A program made the position numbers and the translations under genes. From the NCBI RefSeq assembly GCF_024345535.1, contig NZ_JAGQBH010000004.1:248001-312000 (forward strand): a stretch of DNA of 64,000 bases, given 5' to 3'. This DNA is from Cyanobium sp. N.Huapi 1H5 (GTDB lineage: Bacteria; Cyanobacteriota; Cyanobacteriia; PCC-6307; Cyanobiaceae). The stretch's first letter is position 1. The number at the start of each line of letters is the position of its first letter. The notes under the pieces are model-generated. The model searched no databases. It worked only from the letters and a program-made list of their open reading frames with translations, and was not told where the DNA came from. Below, one piece after another: positions 45,676 to 54,976 of the stretch.

Positions 45676-47592
45676 GTGGGGGCGCAGCCATGGCGGGACA
45701 CGGGGCCCTTGCCCGCCGAGCTGGCGGTCGGCCGGACGGCCGGCGTGGCCGAACCACGGCTGGAGGGCGGGCGCCTGTTCTGGCTGGAGCAGCGACCCGA
45801 GGAGCGGGGACGCACCACCCTGATGGGGCGGGCCGGGGCCGGCGACGCGGCCGTGGAGCTGACCCCGGGGGCCTGGAACCTGCGCACCCGGGTGCACGAA
45901 TACGGCGGCGGCGCCTATGCGGTGGCGGGCGATCAGGTCGTGTTCGTCGACGACGGCGACCGCTGCCTCTGGCGGCTCGACCTCGCCGACCCCGAATCAA
46001 CGACGGCCGCAGGTGCACCCCAGCGGCTCACCGCCCCGCCCGACCCGGAGCGGCCGCGGGCCTTCGCCGATGGCCTGATCGACCGGCGACGCCGGCGTTG
46101 GATCGGCGTGATGGAGCAGGACGGCCTCGACCGGCTGGTGGCCGTGCCCCTGGCGGGGGGTGAACCGGAGCTGCTGCACCAGCCGGCCGACTTCTGCGGC
46201 TACGCCGTGCTGGCCCCAGGCGGCGACCACCTGGCCTGGGTGAGCTGGGAGCAGCCGTTCATGCCCTGGGAGCGCAGCCAGCTCTGGCTCGCGGCCATCG
46301 ACGCCGAGGGACAGCTGGACCAGGCCCGGCCCATCGCCGGCTCGGCGGCCGGGGATCCCCAGGGGATCTCGGTGTTCCAGCCCCTCTGGCTCGACGATGG
46401 CTCCCTGGTGGTGGCCAACGACCGCAGCGGCTGGTGGAACCTGGAACGGCTGGCGGATGTGGCCGCCCTGGGGCCGGACACACCGCCCCGCTGGCAGCCG
46501 ATGTGTCCCATGGAGGCGGAGTTCGCCGCGCCGCAGTGGGTGTATGGCCTGCGCACCACGGCCTGGGACGGCGCGCGGCTGCTGGCGGCGGTCTGCCGCC
46601 AGGGGCGCTGGGAACTGGGCCGGCTGGGCCTCGACGGCGGCCCCTGGGAGCCGATCCCCCTGCCCTTCACCGACCTGGCGGCCCTGGGCGCCGAAGCGGG
46701 CCGACTGGTGGCGCTGGCCGCCGCCCCCGCCATCGGCCCGGGGCTGCTGGAGCTGGACACGGCCAGCGGCACCTGGGAGCACACGCCGGCCGCCCCGGCG
46801 CCGCTGGCGGCCGAGGCGATCAGCCTCCCCGAACCCCTCTGGTTCGATGGCCACGGCGGGGCGCCCACCCAGGCCTGGTACTACCCGCCCCGGGGCGGCA
46901 GCCGCGCCGATGCCCCCCTGCTGGTGAAGGGCCACAGCGGCCCCACCGCCATGGCCGGCACGGGGCTGAATCTGACCATCCAGTTCTGGACCAGCCGCGG
47001 CTGGGGCGTGGTGGATGTGAACTACGGCGGCTCCACCGGCTTCGGGCGGGGCTACCGCGAGCGGCTCGACGGCCAGTGGGGCGTGGTGGACGTGGCCGAC
47101 TGCGCCGCCGCCGCCCGGGCCGTGGTGGCGGCGGGCCGGGCCGACCCGGCCCGGGTGGCGTTCGAGGGCGGCAGTGCCGGGGGCTTCACGGTGCTGGCAG
47201 CCCTGTGCTTCACCGACGTGTTCACGGCCGGCGCCGTCCGCTACCCGGTGACCGATCCGCAGGCCCTGCTGGCCGTGGAGCATCGCTTCGAAGCCCGCTA
47301 CACCGAGACCCTGATCGGCCCCTGGCCCGGCGCCAAGGGCCTCTATGAGGAGCGCTCGCCGCTGGGGCATGCGGAGCGGATCACGGCGCCGGTGGTGTTC
47401 TTCCATGGCCTCGACGACCGGGTGGTGCCGGCCAGTCAAAGTGAGCGGATGGTGGATGCCCTGCAACGACGCGGACTGGCGACGGAACTGCACCTGATTC
47501 CCGGGGAGGGCCACGGCTTCCGTGAGAGCGCTGTGCGCACCGCGGTGCTCGAGGCCACCGAAGCCTTCTTCCGCCGCCAGTTCCACCTGTGA
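45676..47592 (+). CDS. S9-family prolyl oligopeptidase/acylaminoacyl peptidase-like
   Basis: 638 residues, GTG start with GGAGG five bases upstream. An N-terminal beta-propeller domain (1-380: RVHEYGGGAY, repeating WRLDL, LWLAAID, WNLERLAD) and a C-terminal alpha/beta hydrolase. Catalytic Ser is in FEGGSAGGFT (GxSxGG), Asp in GLDDRVVP, His in GEGHGF. No signal peptide, so cytoplasmic. Overlaps the next gene by four bases. Confidence 0.92.
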   Translation: MGAQPWRDTGPLPAELAVGRTAGVAEPRLEGGRLFWLEQRPEERGRTTLMGRAGAGDAAVELTPGAWNLRTRVHEYGGGAYAVAGDQVVFVDDGDRCLWRLDLADPESTTAAGAPQRLTAPPDPERPRAFADGLIDRRRRRWIGVMEQDGLDRLVAVPLAGGEPELLHQPADFCGYAVLAPGGDHLAWVSWEQPFMPWERSQLWLAAIDAEGQLDQARPIAGSAAGDPQGISVFQPLWLDDGSLVVANDRSGWWNLERLADVAALGPDTPPRWQPMCPMEAEFAAPQWVYGLRTTAWDGARLLAAVCRQGRWELGRLGLDGGPWEPIPLPFTDLAALGAEAGRLVALAAAPAIGPGLLELDTASGTWEHTPAAPAPLAAEAISLPEPLWFDGHGGAPTQAWYYPPRGGSRADAPLLVKGHSGPTAMAGTGLNLTIQFWTSRGWGVVDVNYGGSTGFGRGYRERLDGQWGVVDVADCAAAARAVVAAGRADPARVAFEGGSAGGFTVLAALCFTDVFTAGAVRYPVTDPQALLAVEHRFEARYTETLIGPWPGAKGLYEERSPLGHAERITAPVVFFHGLDDRVVPASQSERMVDALQRRGLATELHLIPGEGHGFRESAVRTAVLEATEAFFRRQFHL

Positions 47593-49013
47593 TCGCATCG
47601 CTGGTGCCGGGGGTGGTGGATCGGGTGGAGTGGCTGGCGCTGGCCCTGGCCGCCCTGACCGTGCTGCTGCTGATCGGCGCGGGTATCGGCGGGCTGCTCG
47701 GCATGAAGCGCTGGGGGCTACCGGAGGCCCTGCTGGCGGGCGGCCTGGGGCTGGTGGTGGCCCCGGCCGGGCTGCTGCCCCTGCTGCCCCAGCGGGTGAT
47801 CGACCTCTGGGACCAGCTGCCCCTGCCCCTGCTCACCCTGGTGTTCGCCACCCTGCTGCTCGGCAAGCCGCTGCCGAAGCTCGGGGGCCTATGGCGCCCG
47901 CTCTCGGCCCAGGTGCTGCTGGCCCTCACCCTGGCCTTCGGCCAGTTCCTGGTGGCGGGGCTGGCGGTGCTGCTGGTGCTGCAGCCCTGGCTGGGGGTGA
48001 GCCCGGTGATGGCCTGCCTGATCGAGGTGGCCTACGAGGGGGGGCACGGCTCGGCCGCCGCCATGGGGCCCACCTACGAGCGGCTGGGGCTGGAGGGGGC
48101 CCAGGCCCTGGGGCTGGCCATGGCCACCGTCGGGCTGCTGGTGTCCACGGTGGTGGGCGGCCTGCTGGTGGTGCTGGCCCGGGCCCGGGGCTGGCTGATG
48201 TTCCCCGACGCGCTGCCGATCGAGGAGGCGATGGCGATCGTCGAAGGGGAGACCCCGCCGCTGCAGGAGGTGCCCATGGATCTGCCCATGGAGGAGGGCA
48301 CCGTGGAGGTGCCGGCGCTGTGGCGGCAGCTCGCCGACTGGGCCGTGAACCTGGGACTGGCGGGGGTGGCGGTGCTGTTCGGCTGCGGGGCGCTGGCGGC
48401 GCTGCGGTTCGTCGCCGACGCCAGTGGCGGGGTCTTCGCCCTGGTGATCGATGCCCTGCCCGTGTTCCCCCTGGCCCTGGTGGGCTCCCTGCTGGTGCGC
48501 CTGATCCTGGAGAAGAGCGGCCAGACCCAGTGGGTCTCGACCGCCATCCAGGGGCGGACCGGCACCCTCTCGGCCGATCTGCTGATCACCGCCGCCACCG
48601 CCTGCCTGGACCTGAGCCTGCTGGCCCACGACTGGATCCCCCTGACGGTGCTGGCGGTGGTGGGCCTGCTGTGGAACCTGGGGGTGATCCTGCTGCTGGC
48701 GCCACGGATCCTGCCGCCCGACTGGTTCGAGCGGGCGATCATCGAATTCGGCCAGGCCACGGGGGTGGCGGCCAGCGGTCTGCTGCTGCTGCGCATGGCC
48801 GACCCGGGCGACCGCAGCCAGGCGGTGACGGCGTTCTCGATCAAGCAGCTGCTGCTCCAGCCCCTGCTGGCCGGGGGCGTGATCACCGTGGTGGCGCCGC
48901 TGGTGGTGGACGGCTGGGGCCTGCCGGCCTGGACCGGCCTCTGCCTGGGCCTGGTGGTGCTCTGGAGCGGCCTGGGCCTGTGGCTGGCGGCGCGCGCCCG
49001 GGCGGCCGCCTAA
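47589..49013 (+). CDS. GltS-like sodium/glutamate symporter-family carrier
   Basis: 474 residues, GTG start within the upstream TGA. About ten membrane spans. The string EVAYEGGHGSAAAMGPTYERLG matches the conserved GltS substrate/Na site, and DLLITAATACLDLSLLAHDW fits the second half. The central loop (about 190-245) is longer and acidic. Distant from classical GltS, so substrate is uncertain. Translational coupling to the S9 peptidase suggests amino acid or peptide import is linked to peptide breakdown. Confidence 0.8.
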   Translation: MIASLVPGVVDRVEWLALALAALTVLLLIGAGIGGLLGMKRWGLPEALLAGGLGLVVAPAGLLPLLPQRVIDLWDQLPLPLLTLVFATLLLGKPLPKLGGLWRPLSAQVLLALTLAFGQFLVAGLAVLLVLQPWLGVSPVMACLIEVAYEGGHGSAAAMGPTYERLGLEGAQALGLAMATVGLLVSTVVGGLLVVLARARGWLMFPDALPIEEAMAIVEGETPPLQEVPMDLPMEEGTVEVPALWRQLADWAVNLGLAGVAVLFGCGALAALRFVADASGGVFALVIDALPVFPLALVGSLLVRLILEKSGQTQWVSTAIQGRTGTLSADLLITAATACLDLSLLAHDWIPLTVLAVVGLLWNLGVILLLAPRILPPDWFERAIIEFGQATGVAASGLLLLRMADPGDRSQAVTAFSIKQLLLQPLLAGGVITVVAPLVVDGWGLPAWTGLCLGLVVLWSGLGLWLAARARAAA

Positions 49014-49016
49014 CGC

Positions 49017-49098
49017 ACCGTCGCGCCGATAGGCGCGCTTTAGCGCACCGTCGCGCCGGGAGGCGCGCTCACCTGACCGTCGCGCCGCGAGGCGCGCT
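49017..49098. repeat. Three tandem hairpin units between convergent genes
   Basis: ACCGTCGCGCC-(GATA/GGGA/GCGA)-GGCGCGCT occurs at 49017, 49047 and 49076 (spacing 30 and 29). Each copy is a 6-bp CGCGCC/GGCGCG stem with a four-base loop, the loops differing. The array fills the gap between the end of the GltS-like gene and the aldolase gene, reaching the latter's stop codon. It may end transcription from both sides; no T run is present. See finding. Confidence 0.85.
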
Positions 49099-51209
49099 TA
49101 TCTGACCATGGCCGCCACGTTGCCGCCATCGACGGTGAGCACGGCGCCGGTGGTGCGCTCCATGCGGGCCAGGGCCACGAAGGCGTCGGCCACATCGCTG
49201 GCGCGCACCTCGGCCCCCAGCAGGTTGCCCGCCATGTAGAGCTCCTCGCTGAGGCCGCGGGCGGCGGAACGTTCGCGGATCATGGTGTCGTCGAGCAGGC
49301 CGGAGCGGATGCGGTCGGCGTTGATGGCGTTCACCCGCACGGCGGCCTCCCCTTCCTCGAGGGCGTACTGGCGCACCAGGGCCAGCAGGGCCGCCTTGCT
49401 GATGCCGTAGGCGCCGAAGTTGGGGCCGGGGTTGAGGGCCTGCTTGCTGACGTTGAACAGCAGCTGGCCCCCCAGCACCGGGCGGCCGCCGCCCTCGGGG
49501 CGGTCCTGGGAGCGGAACACCGCCAGGGCCGCCTGGGCCACGTGCTGGTGGGCGAAGAAGTTGAGCTCGAAGCTGGCCCGCAGGTCGGCGTCGGCCAGGG
49601 TGGCCATCGGGCCGGTCCAGGCGGCTCCGGCATTGCTCACGACGATGTCGAGCCCGCCGAAGTGGGCCGCCACCGCCGCGACGGCGGCCTGCACCGCCGC
49701 CGGGTCGGTGACGTCGCAGGCCGCGGCGAGAGCCCGCTTGCCGCAGGTGGCCGCCACCGCCTCGGCCGCCTCCCGGTCAAGATCGAGCAAGGCCACCTCG
49801 GCGCCGGCGGCGGCGAAGGCCCGGGCGGTGGCGGCACCGATGGCACCGGCGCCGCCGGTGACCAGCACCACCTGGCGGGCCAGGGGCTTCTCGGCCGCCT
49901 TGCCGAGCTTGGCCTGCTCCAGGCTCCAGTACTCCATGGCGAAGGTGTCGGCCTCGCCCACGGGCGCGAAGCGGCCGATGGCCTCGGCCGCCAGCAGGGT
50001 CTGGGCCCAGGCCTCGGCGATGTCGGCCACGGTGGCCGCCTCGGCCGCCGACTTGCCGATGCCCACCAGCCCCAGGCCCGGGATCGCCGCCACCCGCGGC
50101 AGGGGATCGAGCGCCTTCTTCACGCCCCCGGCGGCGGCGTTCTGGCGCTGGAAGTAGGCGCGGTACTCGGCCGCGTAGGCCTCCAGGGCCTGCTCCAGGG
50201 AGCGGCCCCAGGCGGCCAGGGCCTGGCCGTCGCCGCCGGCCGGCAGCGGCGGCAGCACCAGGGGCTGGGCCTTGGTGCGGATCACGTGGTCGGGGGTGGC
50301 GACGCCGCGGCCGGCCCAGTCGCCCAATCGGGCGTCGTCGCTGATGGCGCGGGCCAGGGGGGTGTCGCGCAGCGCCAGGATCCAGTGGGGACGGACGCCG
50401 GCGGCGACGGCGGCCCGGCCCAGGGCGCCCCGCAGCACCGGCAGCACCGCCGCCGCAGGGGCCGGGCGCTCCGGCACGGCCACGGCATGGAGTGAGCGCT
50501 CGCCCCGGGCCAGGCGCTCCTCGGCCCGCCGCACCAGATCGATCATCCGGTCGTAGCTCTGCTCGGCCGTCGCCCCGAAGGAGAACAGGCCGTGCTGCAG
50601 CAGCACCATGCCCTCCGGTTCGCTGCCGCCGGCCGCTGCCGCCTCGTAGGCCTGGGCCGCCGCCTTGGCCAGGGCAAAACCGGGCATCACGTAGGGCACC
50701 AGGGCCACCCGATCGCCGTAGACCTCGCGGCACACCTCGGCCGCATCGGGCTGGTCGGCCAGGGCCAGCAGGGCGATCGAGTGGGTGTGGTCGACGAAGG
50801 TGTGGGGCAGGAAGGCGTGCAGCAGCGCCTCCACCGAGGGGTTGGGGGCGGCCGGATCGATCAGGTTCTGGCGCTGGGCCGCCACCATCGCCTCATCGCT
50901 GAGGGCGTCGAGGACCCGCAGCGCCTGCAGGGGCTCCAGCCGAACCGCCGGATGGCCCGGCGGCTCGATCGTGCCCAGGTCCCAGCCCGATCCCTTGACG
51001 CACAGCACCCGGATCGGCTCGCCCAGCAGCCCGTGCACGGTGGTCTTCACCGAGGTGTTGCCGCCGCCGTGCAGCACCAGCTCGGGGTCGGCCCCCAGCA
51101 GCCGGGCCGAGTAGGTGCGCAGGGCCAGGTCTTCGTTCACCCCCTGGTCGCCGTACCGGGCGATCGCCTCGCGGGCGGCGGCATCCGACCAGCGATGTTG
51201 CACGGCCAT
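49098..51209 (-). CDS. Bifunctional class II aldolase / short-chain dehydrogenase (RhaD-ADH type)
   Basis: 703 residues from ATG 51209. N-terminal aldolase half (20-400): LVLHGGGNTSVK, VKGSGWDLG, FVDHTHS (zinc His) and a second-half SYDRMIDLVRRAEE. C-terminal SDR half (about 440-700): VTGGAGAIGAATARAF nucleotide motif, NAGAA, and Y-x-x-x-K in AYGISK. This fusion family includes rhamnulose-1-phosphate aldolase/lactaldehyde dehydrogenase. In picocyanobacteria the natural substrate is unproven. Single gene, no partner enzymes adjacent. Confidence 0.9.
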   Translation of the reverse strand: MAVQHRWSDAAAREAIARYGDQGVNEDLALRTYSARLLGADPELVLHGGGNTSVKTTVHGLLGEPIRVLCVKGSGWDLGTIEPPGHPAVRLEPLQALRVLDALSDEAMVAAQRQNLIDPAAPNPSVEALLHAFLPHTFVDHTHSIALLALADQPDAAEVCREVYGDRVALVPYVMPGFALAKAAAQAYEAAAAGGSEPEGMVLLQHGLFSFGATAEQSYDRMIDLVRRAEERLARGERSLHAVAVPERPAPAAAVLPVLRGALGRAAVAAGVRPHWILALRDTPLARAISDDARLGDWAGRGVATPDHVIRTKAQPLVLPPLPAGGDGQALAAWGRSLEQALEAYAAEYRAYFQRQNAAAGGVKKALDPLPRVAAIPGLGLVGIGKSAAEAATVADIAEAWAQTLLAAEAIGRFAPVGEADTFAMEYWSLEQAKLGKAAEKPLARQVVLVTGGAGAIGAATARAFAAAGAEVALLDLDREAAEAVAATCGKRALAAACDVTDPAAVQAAVAAVAAHFGGLDIVVSNAGAAWTGPMATLADADLRASFELNFFAHQHVAQAALAVFRSQDRPEGGGRPVLGGQLLFNVSKQALNPGPNFGAYGISKAALLALVRQYALEEGEAAVRVNAINADRIRSGLLDDTMIRERSAARGLSEELYMAGNLLGAEVRASDVADAFVALARMERTTGAVLTVDGGNVAAMVR

Positions 51210-51267
51210 GGGGCGAAACGGGGACTCTGGGGGGAGACTACGGGGAGCGATCCTCCAGGGGCTGCCC

Positions 51268-51723
51268 GTGTCCATCCGCTGCCTCCGCCCGGTCTTGAAG
51301 CCTTGGGCCTGCCTGGCGTGGCAACCCCTGCTGCTGGCCATTGGTGTGGCGGTGGGCGGCGGGATGGCGGCCCGCGCCATGGCCGAGCAGCCGGTGCCCC
51401 CCCAGATCCCCCGCGACGGCTGGAAGGACTGCGAGTACAACGACAAGCCCCTGGCCTGCGTCGATGAGCAGCTCCCCGGCGGGCTGAAGATCCGCTGGAA
51501 GGATGGCCAGTCGATGACCTACCGGGCGGTGTCCGCCAAGGGCAAGGACGCCAGCGGCAGCGACCTGCTGCGGGACCGGCTGGGGGGGATCTGGCGCCGG
51601 GAGCTCTACGTCCAGGGCAACATCACCCTCACCAACGAGGCCAACGGCAACCGGATCTTCGTGCCGCTGCGCTTCCCCTGCAAACCGCCCCTGAAAGGGG
51701 AGGTGGGCTACTGCCGCTACTGA
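51268..51723 (+). CDS. Exported hypothetical protein
   Basis: 151 residues from GTG 51268. N-terminal hydrophobic stretch (LAWQPLLLAIGVAVGGGMAA, cleavage near AMA|EQP). Mature part: WKDCEYNDKPLACVDEQLPGGLKIRWKDGQSMTY, split as WKDCEYNDKPLACVDEQ, LPGGLKIRWKDGQ; FPCKPPLKGEVGYCRY at the end. Four Cys suggest two disulfides. No known family. Starts 58 bases from the divergent aldolase gene and precedes a dehydrogenase by 11 bases. Confidence 0.65.
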   Translation: MSIRCLRPVLKPWACLAWQPLLLAIGVAVGGGMAARAMAEQPVPPQIPRDGWKDCEYNDKPLACVDEQLPGGLKIRWKDGQSMTYRAVSAKGKDASGSDLLRDRLGGIWRRELYVQGNITLTNEANGNRIFVPLRFPCKPPLKGEVGYCRY

Positions 51724-51734
51724 GCCCGCCCGCC

Positions 51735-52727
51735 ATGAGAGCGATCCTCGCCACCCCGGCCCTGGTGGACACGGAGCTGCCGGAGCCCGTCCTCGGCCCC
51801 CACGACCTGCTGGTGCGGATCGAGGCGGTGGCGGTGAACCCGATCGACACCAAGCTGCGGGCCGCCGTGGGCGAAGGGGATCCCCCCCGGCAGCTGGGCT
51901 GGGACGCCGCCGGGGTGGTGGCGGCGACCGGGGAGGGGGCGGGCCGCTTCCGGGTGGGGGATCCGGTGATGTTCGCCGGCGACGCGGGACGGGCCGGCTG
52001 CAACGCCGAAGCCGTGCTGGTGGACGAGCGGCTGGTGGGCCGCAGACCGGCGCGGCTCTCCTGGGCCGAAGCCGCCTCCGTGCCACTGACGGGCCTGACG
52101 GCCTGGGAGGCCCTGTTCGAGCGGCTCGACCTTGATCCAGCCGGTGGCTCTGGGCGGGGCCGCAGCCTGCTGATCCTCGGCGGCGCCGGCGGGGTGGGCT
52201 CGATCGCCATCCAGCTGGCCCGCCGGGCCGGGGCCGTGGTGATCGCCAGCGCCTCGCGGCCGGAGAGCGCCGCCTGGGTGCGGGAGCTGGGGGCCGACCA
52301 CGTCGTTGACCATCACCAGCCCCTGGCCCCCCAGCTGGCTGCCCTGGGCTTCGCGGCGGTGGACCGGATCGCCAACTTCAGCGACACCGACGCCTACTGG
52401 GAGGTGATGGCCGAGCTCATCGCCCCGCTGGGGTCGATCGTGGCGATCGTGGGCAACCGCCAGCCCCTCGACCTCAACCGGCTCAAGGCCAAGAGCGTGA
52501 CCTTCGCCTGGGAGTTCATGTTCAGCCGCTCCCAGTTCCAGACGCCCGACATGGGGCGGCAGGGGGAAATCCTGGATCACCTTGCCGCGCTGTTGGAGGC
52601 CGGCGAGCTGCGCCCCACCCTTTGCCGCACCCTGAGCCCCATCAACGCCGCCAACCTGGTGGTTGCCCACGCCCAGCTGGCCTCCGGCAGCACGATCGGC
52701 AAGATCGCTCTGGTGGGCTGGGATTGA
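51735..52727 (+). CDS. MDR zinc-binding alcohol dehydrogenase/quinone oxidoreductase family
   Basis: 330 residues. GroES-like N-domain with IEAVAVNPIDTKLR and WDAAGVVAATGEGAGRFRVGD; NADP-binding domain with LILGGAGGVGSIAIQLARRAGAVV. Lacks the structural zinc Cys cluster, and the catalytic Cys/His ligand pattern of true zinc enzymes is absent, so it fits the zinc-less ZinBAD-type or quinone oxidoreductases. Substrate unknown. Confidence 0.85.
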   Translation: MRAILATPALVDTELPEPVLGPHDLLVRIEAVAVNPIDTKLRAAVGEGDPPRQLGWDAAGVVAATGEGAGRFRVGDPVMFAGDAGRAGCNAEAVLVDERLVGRRPARLSWAEAASVPLTGLTAWEALFERLDLDPAGGSGRGRSLLILGGAGGVGSIAIQLARRAGAVVIASASRPESAAWVRELGADHVVDHHQPLAPQLAALGFAAVDRIANFSDTDAYWEVMAELIAPLGSIVAIVGNRQPLDLNRLKAKSVTFAWEFMFSRSQFQTPDMGRQGEILDHLAALLEAGELRPTLCRTLSPINAANLVVAHAQLASGSTIGKIALVGWD

Positions 52728-52923
52728 AGGGTGGGGGAGCCGGGTGGCCGTCGAGGAGCCGAGCCTGGCCCTCAAGGCCACCAGGGAACCCGATCTGGGA
52801 TCGTCCAAAGGAGAGGACCCCGGTTAGCCTTCCAAGGCATAGGTGAGGATTCAGCACGGCTGGCCTTCGGAATCCCTTTTCTTGGGACCACCACTGGTGG
52901 CGCCTATGCACCCCATTCACTCC

Positions 52924-54834
52924 TCAATCAAGACGCGACAGAAAGGTAAAGGCGGGAATTTCATCATTCAAACCAATCAGATCTTCTTTTGAATCAAGCC
53001 TCAGGACTCGCTTCACCTGATTCATCCTCTCGGCAGATTCTTCTTTTCGTCCCCGCTCCTTTCGCCAATACCAGGTGTGCATGAACCTCATGGGCTGAGG
53101 AGAGATCGCCCTGTCCACGATCCATCGCCCGAAGCCTTCTTTCTTGGCCAGTTCTCCGCTGACGAGATCTCCACTGAGGCCGAGTTGCCTGGTAGGCGTA
53201 TGAACATTGCTCCACCGCGTCACGGCAAAGGCAGCAGCGTGGTGGCAGAAGGTGAAGGTGTGATGCTGATCCCCTAGGCGCGTTCTGTAGTCCTGCTCAT
53301 AACTGAATCGCAGCCTTGGATACGGGTGGCGTCTGGCTTCAGGAGTATCCGGACCCTTCACCTCAAGCCAGGGAGGAGAAGTGGGCAGACTCCGGTTGCG
53401 TTTTTGCTGCTGGAACGTCCGGGCATCCCTGGCCAACAGAAACTCTGCATGGGCCAACGGACTTCCAAGGGTGATCAGATCGGTCACCAGCCATGGCTGG
53501 GTGTTGACTCGCATCCCCTTCCAGGCTTCATGCTGGAGCCTTTGGGCCAGCCTTGGCTCTTCTAGCTTCTCAGCAGCCGCTTTCTCCACACGGCGCAGGC
53601 TTTGGAACGGCCCATCACCGTTGGCCCGTGGACGCAAGGTGGGGCTCTGGTGAAGGGCATTCATCCTTGCCCAGGCATGGGTGAGGATGTCATACGCAAT
53701 GACAGACCCAAGGCTATGGCCCAACAGCACAATTCGATCGTAACGCCCGGAATCGTGAAGCTTCTCCACTAGCTCAACACCTTCTGTGCGAATAGCCTGG
53801 CGGTGAGCAATGTTGTCGGGGTGGGGCTGAAGATAGCGCGCGGCATCGCCCAGATAGTTGATAGCCAGCGGGAGTCCCAGTCGTTGCCAGAGAAGCTTCA
53901 CCAGAACAACGAGAAGCGGCAGGGAAACCAGCCACAACACCCATGCGGGCCCATCGGCTTTGACGGCTGTGCCGATCGATAGCAGAAGGACACCCAGGAG
54001 GATGAGCCAGGCAGCCAACCACAGCGGAAGGATCGCTCTGGGCACGTTCCAGGTCCACCTCCGCCTGGGGGGAGAGGTGGGGGGGTTCACAGGGACTCGC
54101 CGCAACGGCCAGCGCATCAGCAGACCGGCAAGCCAGCTGGTGAGCTGATCAAGCGTGGTGTCGCGAATGATATGAGCCCAATAAATTTCAAAGACATCAG
54201 TGGTTGGACGTTGATGATCAGAATTCAGCGTGGCCATGCGAAGCTCAAACGACCGAGAAAGTCGATCTGGCTTGATCCAAGCAGAGGACTTCTTGTTGCC
54301 AAGCACACCACTACCCAGAAAGCTGTAGAGCATCTCTCCAGGCTGCTGCTCTCCGATGCCATGGATCAGCACGACAGCTTGGCGAGGATTCTCACGGCGA
54401 TGGCGCAGCCGTCGATCAAGCCTCTGCAGGAGTTGCTTGCGCCGGTGCCAGTATTGAGAAACAGCCTGCAGGCCACCAGCAGGAATTCGGGTTTCCTTGA
54501 TCCTCAGAAGGCAGCCATGGGGATCGCCCGAATCACAGAGCGACAGGCTGAGGCGAGTCTGGCCTTTCGCAGGCCACCCCGGCAGGCCCTCCACTTGAAA
54601 GAGCACCTCTGCCATGTCCCGGTAGGCCACCAGAACAGCCTGGCGCCAGGGGCCGGATTCATCGCAAAGTGCGACCTGGGCATCCACATGGAGGTGGATT
54701 CTGGAGGCCGGCCCGAGCCACTTGCGCTGGCCTTCCTCTCGCCAAAGAACGTCCCAGGCGTGCGCCCGGGTGAGACCCAGCGGGATGGTCAGGCTGAAAC
54801 TGTTGCGATAGCCATTGGCCGCTTGCCTTCCCAT
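52924..54834 (-). CDS. SRPBCC-like domain fused to a membrane-anchored alpha/beta hydrolase
   Basis: 636 residues. Residues 10-125 read like an AHSA1/SRPBCC helix-grip domain (SLTIPLGLTRAHAWDVLW, GPWRQAVLVAYRDMAEVLFQ). From 150 an alpha/beta hydrolase: AVVLIHGIGEQQPGEMLY, then two membrane helices (about 266-290 and 298-318), NYLGDAARYLQPHP, and the elbow LGHSLGSVIA with probable nucleophile Ser374. A late HHTFTFCHHAA supplies candidate catalytic His. GC content is clearly lower than neighbours (near 56% by eye). No family for the fusion recalled; transfer is possible. Confidence 0.75.
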   Translation of the reverse strand: MGRQAANGYRNSFSLTIPLGLTRAHAWDVLWREEGQRKWLGPASRIHLHVDAQVALCDESGPWRQAVLVAYRDMAEVLFQVEGLPGWPAKGQTRLSLSLCDSGDPHGCLLRIKETRIPAGGLQAVSQYWHRRKQLLQRLDRRLRHRRENPRQAVVLIHGIGEQQPGEMLYSFLGSGVLGNKKSSAWIKPDRLSRSFELRMATLNSDHQRPTTDVFEIYWAHIIRDTTLDQLTSWLAGLLMRWPLRRVPVNPPTSPPRRRWTWNVPRAILPLWLAAWLILLGVLLLSIGTAVKADGPAWVLWLVSLPLLVVLVKLLWQRLGLPLAINYLGDAARYLQPHPDNIAHRQAIRTEGVELVEKLHDSGRYDRIVLLGHSLGSVIAYDILTHAWARMNALHQSPTLRPRANGDGPFQSLRRVEKAAAEKLEEPRLAQRLQHEAWKGMRVNTQPWLVTDLITLGSPLAHAEFLLARDARTFQQQKRNRSLPTSPPWLEVKGPDTPEARRHPYPRLRFSYEQDYRTRLGDQHHTFTFCHHAAAFAVTRWSNVHTPTRQLGLSGDLVSGELAKKEGFGRWIVDRAISPQPMRFMHTWYWRKERGRKEESAERMNQVKRVLRLDSKEDLIGLNDEIPAFTFLSRLD

Positions 54835-54976
54835 GGCTATAGGCGCTTGTTGAGGCGTAAGGATCAGCCGATCAGAGCCTATTCAACGATCGTTGGAAAA
54901 GCCATGGGATTGGCCTAAGAATCATGATGCTGCCTGTTGTCCAGGCCCCATCGCAGGACCAACGGGGGGCCGGCCC

